Under the pieces are notes generated by a model. It searched no databases and was not told where the DNA came from. It saw only the letters and a list, made by a program, of their open reading frames with translations. From positions 1 through 35,072 of the forward strand of contig JAFGDS010000127.1 in assembly GCA_016931995.1 (NCBI GenBank): a stretch of 35,072 nucleotides of DNA. The letters run 5' to 3'. Made by a program: the position numbers and the translations under genes. Numbering within the stretch: the first letter of the stretch is position 1; each line of letters opens with the position of its first letter. The stretch is from Pirellulales bacterium. GTDB taxonomy: Bacteria; Planctomycetota; Planctomycetia; Pirellulales; Thermoguttaceae. Shown piece by piece: positions 8,515 through 18,464 of the stretch.

Positions 8515-9909
8515 TCAGAACCTGCGGCGTCGCGTGCGGTCGAAGGCGTCGCTGTCGCGGCGGCGGCGCGAGCGATGCTCTTCGGTCGTGTCGGTGGAGA
8601 CGATCTCGTAGAGGACCGCGCGAGCCTTGCGCGACTTGCGCAGCACGCGGCCCAGACGCTGCTTGGCCTGACGGCCCGACGCCGTGCCGCCCAGCACGAT
8701 GGCCACCTTCACCTCGGGCAGGTCCACGCCCTCGTCCAGGACGCGGTTGCACACCAGCGCGGGATAGTCGCCCCGTTCGAGCCCTTCGAGCACCTCGATC
8801 CGCTCCTTCTTGCCGCAGTGACTCAACAGACAGGGGATGAGGAATCGGCGGGAAACGTCGCGGGCCATGGCGTTCGAGCCCGTGAAGACCAGACACGGCT
8901 CGGCGGCGTGCAGCCGGAAGAGGTCCTCCAACACGCGGAGCTTCTCCTGGGCGCGATCTTCGATCGCCTTCTTGGCGTGGAAGGCTTTCATCGCCCGGCG
9001 GGCCTGGGGCGTCTTGCCCGTCTCGGCGCAGAGATCCTCCCACGCGTAGCCCGGCTGGTCGCGACGACGCTCGGCGACGAAGGCGCGGACCTGCCGCGAG
9101 AGGTTTTCGTATCGGGCTTGCTCCTCGGGCGCGAGGTGGATGGGAATGCGGATCACCTCGTAGTCGGCCAGCGTCTTGCCCCGCGCCTTGGCCAGCGGCA
9201 TGTCGAAGACGATCGGGCCCACCAACCAGTCCAGATCGACCTGGCGGCCGTCGGACCGCTGGGGCGTGGCCGTGAGGCCCAGCCGCATCGGCGCGGCCGA
9301 CATCCGCGCGGCGTCGCGCCGCAGAGGGCCGGGCAGATGGTGGCATTCGTCGAACACGACCAGCCCGAACCGATCGCCCAGCCGCTCCATGTGGATGTAG
9401 GCGCTGTCGTAGGTTGTCACGGAGACGGGCCGCACGCGGAAGGCGCTATCGCCGATGATCCCGGCGTCGTAGCCCAGCCGCTGGAGAATCCGCCGGTGCC
9501 ATTGGTACATCAAATCGCGGACGGGGGCGACGACGAGCGTGCTGGCGGCCGCGCTGGCCATGATGGCCAGGGCCACCTCGGTCTTGCCCGTGCCGGTCGG
9601 CATCACCACGCAGCCCCGGCCGGTCCGCCGCCAGGCGTCGACCGCTTCTCGCTGCTCCGCGCGCAGCTCGAGCAGATCGGCCCGCGGCCATCGGATTGGC
9701 TCCCATTGCGGCACACGGTCTTCAACATTACAGCCCGATCGCCGGAGCCGCTCCACGACCGCCGCGTACACGATGGCGTCGGCCCGCCACGCGCCCACCC
9801 GCGCGTCCCACGTCCAGTCGGTGGCTACCAGCCCACCGGGCAACCCCGACCGGTCCGCTCCCTCCAACACGAGAGTTCCGCCGGAGAAGGTGAGACGAAG
9901 ACGCGACAT
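8515..9909 (-). CDS. XPB/Rad25-like superfamily 2 DNA helicase
   Basis: A 464-residue DNA helicase of the XPB (ERCC3/Rad25) type, which opens DNA around lesions in nucleotide excision repair. Motifs run in order: an N-terminal damage-recognition-like region (1-75), the Q-motif-like LRAEQREAV (82-90), Walker A MPTGTGKT (103-110), DECH box (187-190), TATP (213-216), the second RecA-like domain from about 330 with NRVLDEGVDLPEV (388-400), and motif VI RQAKQRLGRVLR (413-424). The ATG at 9909 is preferred to the in-frame TTG at 9924; neither has a good ribosome site. The Bax1 gene follows two bases after the stop. The upstream gap holds a 28-bp perfect hairpin. Family and pair are sure; the repair role in bacteria is inferred. 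Confidence 0.92.
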   Translation of the reverse strand: MSRLRLTFSGGTLVLEGADRSGLPGGLVATDWTWDARVGAWRADAIVYAAVVERLRRSGCNVEDRVPQWEPIRWPRADLLELRAEQREAVDAWRRTGRGCVVMPTGTGKTEVALAIMASAAASTLVVAPVRDLMYQWHRRILQRLGYDAGIIGDSAFRVRPVSVTTYDSAYIHMERLGDRFGLVVFDECHHLPGPLRRDAARMSAAPMRLGLTATPQRSDGRQVDLDWLVGPIVFDMPLAKARGKTLADYEVIRIPIHLAPEEQARYENLSRQVRAFVAERRRDQPGYAWEDLCAETGKTPQARRAMKAFHAKKAIEDRAQEKLRVLEDLFRLHAAEPCLVFTGSNAMARDVSRRFLIPCLLSHCGKKERIEVLEGLERGDYPALVCNRVLDEGVDLPEVKVAIVLGGTASGRQAKQRLGRVLRKSRKARAVLYEIVSTDTTEEHRSRRRRDSDAFDRTRRRRF

Positions 9910-9955
9910 GGATGGATGCGGCAACGCTGAGGACGGTGGGGCATCAACGACGACA

Positions 9956-10029
9956 CGTCATCCTGAGCGCAGCGAAGGATCTCGTGGGCAGCGCGCAGAC
10001 GGAGATCCTTCGCTGCGCTCAGGATGACG
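9956..10029. repeat. Perfect 28-bp inverted repeat (TCATCCTGAGCG family)
   Basis: Arms at 9956-9983 (starting CGTCATCCTGAGCGCAGCG) and 10002-10029 are perfect reverse complements over 28 bp around an 18-base loop. The same family occurs inside the element at 7035-7109 and as a degenerate half copy at 10751-10780. It lies between the helicase gene and the ORF6N gene and has no T-run for termination. Confidence 0.9.
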
Positions 10030-10164
10030 GTCCAGCCCAGCATGTGAATAACCCTGAGTGTACCATCCCCGCCCACCTGCCGCGAGAGCCGGACCGTGCC
10101 CGCTGGACGAAGGGGGACAGATTGGCTACAGTATCGGAACCGTTGGGAATTGGGATTGTCGAAC

Positions 10165-10722
10165 ATGACCAATAAGCGAGTGTCGTCCAGCGCGGCCATC
10201 ATCGCCCAGCAACTCCAGAACATGGTCCACATCGTCCGTGGGCAGCGGGTGATGCTGGATTCGGACCTGGCGCGGCTGTACGGGATACCTACGGCCGCAC
10301 TGAACCAGGCGGTCCGGCGCAACGCCGATCGGTTTCCCGAGGATTTTGCGCATCAACTTACACAACAAGAACTTACAATCTTGATGTCACGGATTGTGAC
10401 ATCAAATCCCGGCTGGGGCGGTCGCCGCAAGCTGCCGTGGGTGTTCACCGAGCACGGGGTGGCCATGCTCTCCAGCGTGCTGCGCTCGCCCACGGCCGTG
10501 CGGGTGAATATCGAGATCATGCGGACGTTCGTGCGGCTGCGCCGTCTGATGGCCACGCCGGGCGAATTGGTAGAGCAACTCACGCGCCTGGCCGACACCG
10601 TCCAATTGCACGACGGACAAATCAAGGCCATCGTCCAGGTGCTCAACCGCTTGATGGAGCAGCCGGATCCGCCCAAACGCCAGGTCGGGTTCCACGTCCA
10701 CAAAGACGCGGCGGAGCCCTGA
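10165..10722 (+). CDS. ORF6N domain protein
   Basis: This 185-residue protein carries the ORF6N domain (about residues 18-105), a DNA-binding-type domain known from phage and virus proteins and common as isolated genes in bacterial genomes. Recognisable parts are IVRGQRVMLDSDLARLYG (23-40), the RRNADRFPEDF segment (51-61) and GGRRKLPWVFTEHGVAML (85-102). The C-terminal part (about 120-175) is helical and probably mediates self-association. The ATG at 10165 is chosen because homology begins soon after; the GTG at 10096 would add a non-conserved extension, and neither start has a strong ribosome site. A 28-bp hairpin lies upstream and a decayed half copy of it downstream. Its cellular function is not established. 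Confidence 0.88.
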   Translation: MTNKRVSSSAAIIAQQLQNMVHIVRGQRVMLDSDLARLYGIPTAALNQAVRRNADRFPEDFAHQLTQQELTILMSRIVTSNPGWGGRRKLPWVFTEHGVAMLSSVLRSPTAVRVNIEIMRTFVRLRRLMATPGELVEQLTRLADTVQLHDGQIKAIVQVLNRLMEQPDPPKRQVGFHVHKDAAEP

Positions 10723-10750
10723 AACGAGAAGTGGCACACGATACGTTGCC

Positions 10751-10780
10751 GTCCAGATTCTTCGCTTCGCTCAGACTGAC
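10751..10780 (-). repeat. Degenerate half copy of the TCATCCTGAGCG repeat
   Basis: The stretch around CTTCGCTTCGCTCAG (10760-10774) corresponds to the right arm of the hairpin at 9956-10029 with several substitutions. No matching left arm is present. With the intact hairpin upstream it brackets the ORF6N gene. Confidence 0.6.
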
Positions 10781-10849
10781 GACAATGAGCCCGAATGACT
10801 ATAGCGATCCAGAATGACAAGGACAAATCCCCAAAACGAGGACGAGATC

Positions 10850-11938
10850 GTGTCTGAGGAATCCGTTCTGCTGGACCAAATCGCCCAGAAGGTGGACGCA
10901 GCCGAGCGGCTGTCGGCGGCGGAGGCGGAGTTTCTGTTTCAGCCGGGGGTGGACGTACACGAGGTGGGGCGGCTGGCCGATCGGGCGCGGCGGCGGCGAC
11001 TCGGCAACGTGGCCTATTACAACGTCAATGCCCATCTCAATCCGACCAACGTCTGCATCTACCGCTGCCGGCTCTGCGCCTACAGCCGCGACGCGGACGA
11101 CGCGGACGCGTACGTGATGCCTGACGAGGACGTGGTCGCCCGGGCGCGCGAGGCGGCCGCGGCCGGGGCGACGGAGCTGCACGTCGTCGGCGGGCTGCAT
11201 CCGGACAAGGGCTTTGACTGGTACCTGGGCCTGGTGCGCCTGTTGCACGACGCTTGCCCCGAGGTCCACATCAAGGCGTTCACGGCGGTCGAGATCGCCC
11301 GATTCGCGGAGCTCGCCCGGCAGCCGGTCGGCAAGGTGCTCGAACAACTGATCGAGGCCGGCCTGGGCAGTCTGCCCGGCGGCGGGGCCGAGATCCTCGA
11401 TCCGCACGTTCGCGCCGAGATCTGCCCCCACAAGGCCGACGGCCGCGCGTGGCTCGACGTTCATCGCACGGCCCATCGGCTCGGCCTCCGTTCGAACGCG
11501 ACGATGCTCTACGGCCACGTCGAGACCCTCGAGCAGCGGGTGGATCATCTGTTGCAGTTGCGGCGTCTTCAGGACGAAACGGGCGGCTTCCAGGCATTCG
11601 TGCCGCTTTGCTTCCACCCGGAAGGCACGCGGTTGGCCCATCTGGCGAAGACCTCGCCGGTGGACGACCTCCGCACGGTGGCGGTGAGCCGGCTTTTCTT
11701 GGACAACTTCGACCACGTGAAGGCGTATTGGATCACGCTGGGAATCGGCATCGCGCAGACCGCCTTGGCCTACGGCGCGGACGATCTGGACGGGACGGTC
11801 CGCTACGAGGAGATCCACCACCGCGCCGGGTCCGACTCGCCGGAAGCCCTTTCTGTCGCCCAGCTTCGCCGCCTCATCGGCGAGGCCGGCTTCCAGCCCG
11901 TCGAACGCGACACGCTCTACCGCCGCGTCGAGCGGTAA
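10850..11938 (+). CDS. mqnE: Aminofutalosine synthase MqnE (radical SAM)
   Basis: This 362-residue radical SAM enzyme makes aminofutalosine in the futalosine route to menaquinone. The cluster motif CxxxCxxC is Cys69, Cys73, Cys76 within NPTNVCIYRCRLCAY. Family segments HVVGGLHPDKGFDWY, IKAFTAVEIARFA, GLGSLPGGGAEI and YGADDLDGTV are all present; the aminofutalosine-type pattern separates it from the related MqnC and CofH. GTG 10850 follows GAGGACGAG and is preferred; an in-frame ATG at 10814 has a poor ribosome site and overlaps repeat-derived sequence. No other mqn gene is in the window. It points to menaquinone as the respiratory quinone. Confidence 0.9.
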   Translation: MSEESVLLDQIAQKVDAAERLSAAEAEFLFQPGVDVHEVGRLADRARRRRLGNVAYYNVNAHLNPTNVCIYRCRLCAYSRDADDADAYVMPDEDVVARAREAAAAGATELHVVGGLHPDKGFDWYLGLVRLLHDACPEVHIKAFTAVEIARFAELARQPVGKVLEQLIEAGLGSLPGGGAEILDPHVRAEICPHKADGRAWLDVHRTAHRLGLRSNATMLYGHVETLEQRVDHLLQLRRLQDETGGFQAFVPLCFHPEGTRLAHLAKTSPVDDLRTVAVSRLFLDNFDHVKAYWITLGIGIAQTALAYGADDLDGTVRYEEIHHRAGSDSPEALSVAQLRRLIGEAGFQPVERDTLYRRVER

Positions 11939-11976
11939 AAAACGCGAGTATCCCACCCACATCGGGAGACGCCACC

Positions 11977-12324
11977 ATGTCCGAGAATGCAGGCTCGAAC
12001 CCCTATTCTTCGCCCGACGACGTTCCGGAACCCGTCGCCGCCGAGCTGGCCGAACCCGGTCGAGGCCTCACGAACCGCGAGACGTACAACATCGTCGCGG
12101 ACGTGGCAACGGGCGTGAACATCCGGGCCAAGGATAACCTCGTCCAGGCGGCCTGCATCGGCGCGACCACGGTCCTGGGCGTGGCCGTTGGCGGGCTCGG
12201 ATGGTGGTGTCCCGAAGGCGCCGTGTTGGGCGGCGCGGCCGGACTGCTCGTCGGCCTGTTTGGCAGCGGGATCTTCCTGATGATCTATCGGGCGGTGAAG
12301 CACGTCCGGGGCGATCACCGATAA
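11977..12324 (+). CDS. Small two-helix membrane protein with NPYSSP motif
   Basis: I do not recognise a characterised family. The 115-residue product starts with a polar segment containing NPYSSP (residues 8-13), a motif common near the N-terminus of planctomycete membrane proteins. Two hydrophobic, glycine-rich segments follow at about 59-77 and 81-106, and the C-terminus is basic (KHVRGDHR). The ATG at 11977 has GGGAGA eight to thirteen bases upstream. It lies 38 bases after mqnE on the same strand and may be co-transcribed with it. Glycine-rich helices resemble small pore-like or glycine-zipper proteins, but no function is claimed. Confidence 0.75.
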   Translation: MSENAGSNPYSSPDDVPEPVAAELAEPGRGLTNRETYNIVADVATGVNIRAKDNLVQAACIGATTVLGVAVGGLGWWCPEGAVLGGAAGLLVGLFGSGIFLMIYRAVKHVRGDHR

Positions 12325-12344
12325 ACGCCGCGCCCCTGCTTTGC

Positions 12345-13118
12345 TCAGCGCGCTGCGCCGGCCGACGTGAGCGGGAAGAGCTTTGCCAAGAGGTCGTCGC
12401 GGGGATAGCCGTGGCCGCGGTGTTGGACGAAGGCCTCGGCGGCGACCGCGCCGATCTCGTCGCCGCGCGCGGTCGCGAAGCGCCGCACGGCGTCCAGGTA
12501 TTCGTCCATGCCGTGATGCGCCCGCAGCCACTCGCGCTGGCTGGCGTGCGCGGCGAGCATCTGGAGCTTCTTCTCCAGATGCGCGGAGACATCCACCCAC
12601 GTGGTCGGCTGGACTCGCTGGCCCAGCGGGTCGATGCCCTCGACGGGGTCGGCGTAGTAGAGATGCGGAACGCGGGCGCCGGCCCGCACCGGCACGGTCG
12701 ACGCGTTGGGCGCGGCGTAGGCGAAGCTGGCCGCGCGGGCCAGAAGCGACGCCATCTCGTGGTCCATCATGTAGTCTTTGGCCGCGTGGGTCAGCACGAG
12801 CGACGGCGCGATTTCGCGGAGGAGGTCGATGCTCTTGCGGATCGTCGGCTTGTCGTAAACGACGTAGATATCGCGCTCGTCGAGGCAGTGATACCGGGCC
12901 CCGATCAGGGCGGCCGCCTGCCGGGCCTCGCCCGTGCGCGTGGCGCTGATGTCCCAGGGCGTCTGGGTGGTGGTCCCGCAATCGCCGGGGGTGAGCGTGG
13001 CGACGTGGACCTCCCAACCCAGCTCCGCCAGCCGCGCGAGCGTCCCGCCGCAAAGGACCTCGGCGTCGTCGGGATGGGCCATGAAGGCCAGGACTCGCGC
13101 GTGTTCGGGAGGATGCAT
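12345..13118 (-). CDS. PIG-L family deacetylase
   Basis: This 257-residue zinc-dependent hydrolase is of the PIG-L/LmbE family, which removes acetyl groups from N-acetylglucosamine-type substrates in thiol, lipid or antibiotic pathways. The zinc motif AHPDD is at residues 14-18 and the partner segment DYMMDHEMAS (with His120) supplies the third metal ligand. Length and the TPGDCGTT and TRTGEARQAA segments fit the family. ATG 13118 is preceded by AAGAG. In planctomycetes such proteins are numerous, and the natural substrate cannot be deduced. The gene converges with the small membrane protein gene 20 bases away. Confidence 0.92.
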   Translation of the reverse strand: MHPPEHARVLAFMAHPDDAEVLCGGTLARLAELGWEVHVATLTPGDCGTTTQTPWDISATRTGEARQAAALIGARYHCLDERDIYVVYDKPTIRKSIDLLREIAPSLVLTHAAKDYMMDHEMASLLARAASFAYAAPNASTVPVRAGARVPHLYYADPVEGIDPLGQRVQPTTWVDVSAHLEKKLQMLAAHASQREWLRAHHGMDEYLDAVRRFATARGDEIGAVAAEAFVQHRGHGYPRDDLLAKLFPLTSAGAAR

Positions 13119-13500
13119 GGAGGACTCTTGAAGTGGGAGACGTGTTGCGTGATGCGGCCGGGGCAGCGTCTCGAAATCAAAGGGTCGAACCGGAGGTCGG
13201 CGGTAAGTGCCACGGTCATGCGTCGCGAAATAGAACCATAGCGGGGCGAAGATCGGTCGTCAACGCAATACCGCCTAGAGCAGATACCCTAGGGGGGTGC
13301 GTCTAGTTCGGACGCCAGGCGAGATATTCGCATAACCTGGGGCATTTTCCCGCAGTCCGGAACGGACTACTGGCTCGGATACCCGTGCCGTTTTTCCCGC
13401 AAGAAACCTCCCTATTTAACCAAAAAGCCAAGCTATCCTGTAATATCTTCCCGCCAAGCGGAAGGAGTTGCCTCACCACCATCTGGATTCTTCCGGCGCC
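13119..13500. other. Intergenic region upstream of kinase gene
   Basis: This 382-base divergent gap has no credible ORF. It holds a small perfect hairpin AGTCCG-GAA-CGGACT near 13353-13367 and an AT-richer stretch (about 13410-13450) with a possible -10 element TAATAT. A strong ribosome-type sequence GGAAGGAG at 13460-13467 abuts an in-frame TTG at 13468, which may be the true kinase start. I see no repeat from the other families here. Confidence 0.5.
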
Positions 13501-15219
<1,719 letters not shown>

Positions 15220-15241
15220 CCGGATTTCGTTGTCGGATTGA

Positions 15242-15307
15242 GTGCCACTGGCTTTGCCAGTGCTGTTTGGGCACATGGACAACACTACACGGGCAAGCCA
15301 GCGGCAC
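15242..15307. repeat. Paired CACTGGC palindromes (locus 2)
   Basis: A full forward copy at 15242-15263 and a degenerate reverse copy at about 15291-15307 (GCAAGCCAGCGGCAC) lie between the kinase and peroxiredoxin stop codons. The arrangement is the same forward-then-reverse pair as at 7192-7295. A hairpin here could insulate the two converging genes. Confidence 0.7.
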
Positions 15308-15364
15308 ACTCGCGTCGTCCGCCAAATCCCCGACGGCAATGCGTGTGGCGACGCCGCAAGCGGC

Positions 15365-15919
15365 TCATCGCTCCCGTGACGCCAGGGGAACACCCAGCTC
15401 GGCGAGACGCCGGGCGACGTCGGCGGCGTGGGTCTCGGGATTCACCTTCTTGTCGATCGCCAGGATCTTCCCGTCCGCGCCGATGTAGAACGTCCACCGG
15501 CGGGCCCAGCGGTGCACGGCGTCGGTCACGCCGTAGGCCTTGGCCACTTTGCCCTCTGGATCGGAGAGGATCGGGTAGTCGAGGCCGAGCGACTTGGCGA
15601 ACTCGGCGTTGCGTGCCGGCGTGTCGCGACTGGCCGTGAAGTAGGCCGCGTCGAACGCCCGCAAAGCGCCGCCGCCGGTGCGGAGCGACTTGCACTCGGT
15701 CGTGCAGCCGGGCGTGAATGCCTTGGGGAACCAGGCCAGCACGACGGCACGCTTGCCCACGAAGTCCGACAGCTTGTACGTCTTGCCGTCGCTGCCCACC
15801 AGGGCGAAATCGGGGGCTTTGTCGCCCGGCTTGAGATCCCCACCCGCCCCGCGGCCCGAGAAGATCCCCAACACGCCCGCGGCCGACAGCGTCGTCAACC
15901 CGATGATTACGCGGTCCAT
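15365..15919 (-). CDS. Peroxiredoxin (AhpC/TSA, BCP/PrxQ-like)
   Basis: This 184-residue thioredoxin-fold peroxidase reduces hydroperoxides. An N-terminal hydrophobic segment (about 4-21) suggests export or membrane anchoring, with the domain facing the periplasm. The active site is TPGCTTEC: the peroxidatic cysteine is Cys72 and a second cysteine is Cys76, one residue closer than in standard PrxQ (CxxxxC). The conserved FPKAFTPG and the C-terminal half fit. ATG 15919 is preceded by AGGAG at a good distance; the longer frame to 16027 is not credible. The final part includes a [11 protein letters not shown] strand typical of the fold. It follows the S46 peptidase gene on the same strand after 339 bases, so it is probably a separate unit. 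Confidence 0.9.
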   Translation of the reverse strand: MDRVIIGLTTLSAAGVLGIFSGRGAGGDLKPGDKAPDFALVGSDGKTYKLSDFVGKRAVVLAWFPKAFTPGCTTECKSLRTGGGALRAFDAAYFTASRDTPARNAEFAKSLGLDYPILSDPEGKVAKAYGVTDAVHRWARRWTFYIGADGKILAIDKKVNPETHAADVARRLAELGVPLASRER

Positions 15920-16258
15920 GATCGCGCTCCTGAGATTCGGCCTCGATGACACGTTCCGAGCGAAGGGAGTGGCCGACCAAAACACCACGTCCGTTGCCTC
16001 GCTCGGAACGCGCCACCCAATGTCCACTCACGAGATTCTATCCCGCTACCTTTGCCGTGGGGAAAGCGGGCGATTCACGGGCCGGGTTGGGCTTATTGGA
16101 CAGTTTGGCTGGACGTCGCGCGGCGAATGCGGCAACCGTCACTCCAACGCGCGTATTGCCCGTCTTATTCGCCTTCCTTCACGTCCATTCGCGGTTGTTC
16201 TCTTTCCCCGATCTCAACCGTCCGCGTTTCTCCGCGTCTCCACGATGAACTTTCCGTC
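15920..16258. other. Intergenic region with 12-bp inverted repeat
   Basis: This 339-base gap between the S46 peptidase stop and the peroxiredoxin start holds a perfect 12-bp inverted repeat: CGTTCCGAGCGA at 15952-15963 and its complement at 15999-16010, with a 35-base loop, close upstream of the peroxiredoxin ribosome site. Near 16217-16240 a stretch reading CGCGTTTCTCCGCGTCTCC resembles the GGAGACG-type repeat that flanks the GxxExxR genes, but it is degenerate. No ORF is convincing. Confidence 0.55.
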
Positions 16259-18352
16259 TCAATCCGTCCGCCCGCGGCCCAACTCGGCGGCAAGCTCGGC
16301 GGCGTCGTAGACGTCGCGCAGGGCCGCGTCGATGGCGCGGCAATCGACGGACACGGCCCGGGCCACTTCCTCGTCGAAGACGAAGCCCCAGACGAGGCTC
16401 TGGATGTTCCCATCGAAGACCAGCCCGACCACCTCGCCCGCACGGTTCACCACGGGGCTGCCCGAGTTGCCGCCGATGATGTCGTTGGTGGAGACGAAGT
16501 TCATCGGCGTCTGGGGGTCGAGCCGATCGCGGCGATCGATCCACGATTCGGGCAGGCGGAACGGCGGCTGGTTGTCGCGCGCGGCGGCGTAGTCATACGC
16601 GCCGCCGATCGTGGTCCACGCGGGGATCCGCATGCCGCCCTCGTCGTACCCGCGGATGACGCCCACGCTCAACCGCAGCGTGAACGTCGCGTCCGGATAG
16701 ACGTCCTTGCCCGCCAGCGCGAAACGGGCCTTGGCGATCTCGCCATACGCCTGTTGCATCGGCTCCTCGACCTTCCGTTCGAACTCGGCGCGGAGCTCGC
16801 GGGCGCGGGCGTCCACCAGCCGGGCCAGGAGGATCATTGGGTCGTCCGAGGCGTCGATGGCCTTCTGCCCGCCCTCGGCCAGTTCCCGGCGGACCGCTGG
16901 GTCGTCCAGCCGCGTGCTCCGCACGAGCTCCTCCGCGCGGACGGCCGGCGACTTGCCCGCGAGAATCTGCACGACCAATTCATCGTCCGCGCCGAGCTTT
17001 TCCACGAGCCGGGCGAGCCAGTCGGCCAGCTTGATCGTTTCCAAGTCCTTATGAATCGGCGCCTCGGAAAAGAGGCTCTGCTCGAGCGAGGCGAGATTCG
17101 ACTCGCGGTATTCGCGCAGTCGCTCTGCGTTGGGCTTGGCGCTCTCTTCCGCCAAGCGCACAAGCGTGCGGGCGTGCGGAAAGAGCGCGCAGTTGAATAC
17201 GGTCGGGTCTTCCAGCAGTCGGTGCGGCTGGTAGATCCCGTCCCACGCGGCCAGCGCCGCGGCAATCTTGTCCCATGCAGCGCCGCACGAGGTGGCCAAC
17301 GCCCGATCGGCCAGTACGGCGCTGCGCAGGGTGGCCTCGTCGGCGCGTTTGCAGGCAAGGATCGCCGGGTCCTGAAGCCCCGCCAGAGCGCCCAACTGCG
17401 CCTTCCGCGCGTTGGCGAAGCCGTATAGATCGCGCTTTGCCCGGCGGGCGTTCTCGGCCAGCCGCTCGCCGTACGCGCTGACGAGAACCTCGCCGCGGCG
17501 CAGCTCGTCGAGCCGCTCGGGTAGCGCGCGGTCGCGAAGAAATTCCAGATGCGCCACCGTGTTGAGCCGGTTCGTCCGCCCGGGATGGCCCGAAATGAAC
17601 ACCACCTCCTCCTCCCTTGCGCCCGTCTTGCTCCACTTCAGGAAGTGCTCGATCTTGGCCGGTTTGCCGTCCTCCCAGACGCGGAAGAAGCAGACGTCCA
17701 GATCGTAGCGGGGGAAGGTGAAGTTGTCCGGGTCGCCGCCAAAGAAGGCAATGTCCTGCTCCGGGGCGAACACCAGGCGGACGTCGGTGTACTTTTTGAA
17801 CCGGTACAAGTGATAGAGGCCGCCGTGGTACAGCGCGACCACGTCGCTGCGCAGCCCGGTCGTGTCAAGCGATTCCTTCTCGATCGTGTTCATGGCGGCG
17901 AGCCGGGCCTTGTGGGCTTCTTCCGGCTCGCTTCCGGGCGGCACGGCCGCCTCGACCCGCTCGGTCACGTCCTCGATGCTCGCCAGGACGTTCAGCTCCA
18001 GGTCGTGGCAGGGCAACTCCTCGTCGGGCGTTTTCGCGTAAAAGCCGGTGGTGATGTAGTCGCGCTGGCTCGTGCTGAGCTTCTGGATGGAATCGAATCC
18101 GACGTGATGGTTGGTCATCACCAGCCCGTCGCCCGAGACGAACGACCCGGACCCGCCCAGGTTGAATCGCACGGACGCCCGCTGGAGATTGTCGAGCCAC
18201 TCGCGGGAGAGCTCGAAGCCGTGGCGCTGGGCCAGCATCTTGCCGGGTGGATCGCTGAAGAGCCACATGCCCTCGTCGCCCCGCGCCGCGACGGCGCACC
18301 ATGCCGTGGAGATAACGATGAAGAATGCCGTCGTCTTCCGTGCCGTCCGCAT
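16259..18352 (-). CDS. S46 family dipeptidyl peptidase (DPP7-like)
   Basis: This 697-residue secreted or periplasmic serine peptidase removes dipeptides from oligopeptides. A signal peptide spans about residues 1-25. The chymotrypsin-like fold with an inserted helical domain is indicated by MTNHHVGFDSIQ (catalytic His82 or His83), the GGDPDNFTFPRYDLDV segment that supplies the aspartate, and GGNSGSPV with Ser630. Gly648, 18 residues after the catalytic serine in VFDGN, is the position that is Arg in DPP11 and Gly in DPP7, so a preference for hydrophobic rather than acidic P1 residues is expected (inference). ATG 18352 follows CAGGAAC; the longer frame runs through palindromic repeats. A DPP-dependent peptide-scavenging lifestyle is plausible. 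Confidence 0.93.
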   Translation of the reverse strand: MRTARKTTAFFIVISTAWCAVAARGDEGMWLFSDPPGKMLAQRHGFELSREWLDNLQRASVRFNLGGSGSFVSGDGLVMTNHHVGFDSIQKLSTSQRDYITTGFYAKTPDEELPCHDLELNVLASIEDVTERVEAAVPPGSEPEEAHKARLAAMNTIEKESLDTTGLRSDVVALYHGGLYHLYRFKKYTDVRLVFAPEQDIAFFGGDPDNFTFPRYDLDVCFFRVWEDGKPAKIEHFLKWSKTGAREEEVVFISGHPGRTNRLNTVAHLEFLRDRALPERLDELRRGEVLVSAYGERLAENARRAKRDLYGFANARKAQLGALAGLQDPAILACKRADEATLRSAVLADRALATSCGAAWDKIAAALAAWDGIYQPHRLLEDPTVFNCALFPHARTLVRLAEESAKPNAERLREYRESNLASLEQSLFSEAPIHKDLETIKLADWLARLVEKLGADDELVVQILAGKSPAVRAEELVRSTRLDDPAVRRELAEGGQKAIDASDDPMILLARLVDARARELRAEFERKVEEPMQQAYGEIAKARFALAGKDVYPDATFTLRLSVGVIRGYDEGGMRIPAWTTIGGAYDYAAARDNQPPFRLPESWIDRRDRLDPQTPMNFVSTNDIIGGNSGSPVVNRAGEVVGLVFDGNIQSLVWGFVFDEEVARAVSVDCRAIDAALRDVYDAAELAAELGRGRTD

Positions 18353-18387
18353 GATCGGGTTCCTGTTTTTTTGTGGAAAAATGCCAA

Positions 18388-18442
18388 CCACTGGCAAAGC
18401 CAGCGGCACACGGTCTTCATGCACTGGCAAAGCCAGTGGCAC
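18388..18442 (-). repeat. Two CACTGGC palindromes in direct orientation (locus 3)
   Basis: Copies at 18388-18409 and 18421-18442, both in the reverse orientation (CACTGGC-AAA-GCCAG then GGCAC), lie in the 112-base gap between the nucleoside-hydrolase-like gene and the S46 gene. The first has one mismatch in its palindrome. This is the only multi-copy locus in the window where neighbouring copies are not inverted. Confidence 0.75.
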
Positions 18443-18464
18443 GCGGTCGTGGCGTCCAATCACC

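Noticed and set aside
7064-8611. Plus-strand ORF of about 515 codons opposite bax1
   Set aside because: It mirrors the minus-strand Bax1 and helicase genes, is rich in Arg, Gly and His, and has no recognisable domain; a high-GC shadow.
8513-9346. Open reading frame extending bax1 upstream into a 678-residue protein
   Set aside because: The extension is the shadow frame of the helicase gene; the ATG at 8512, two bases after the helicase stop, matches the start of the DUF790 family.
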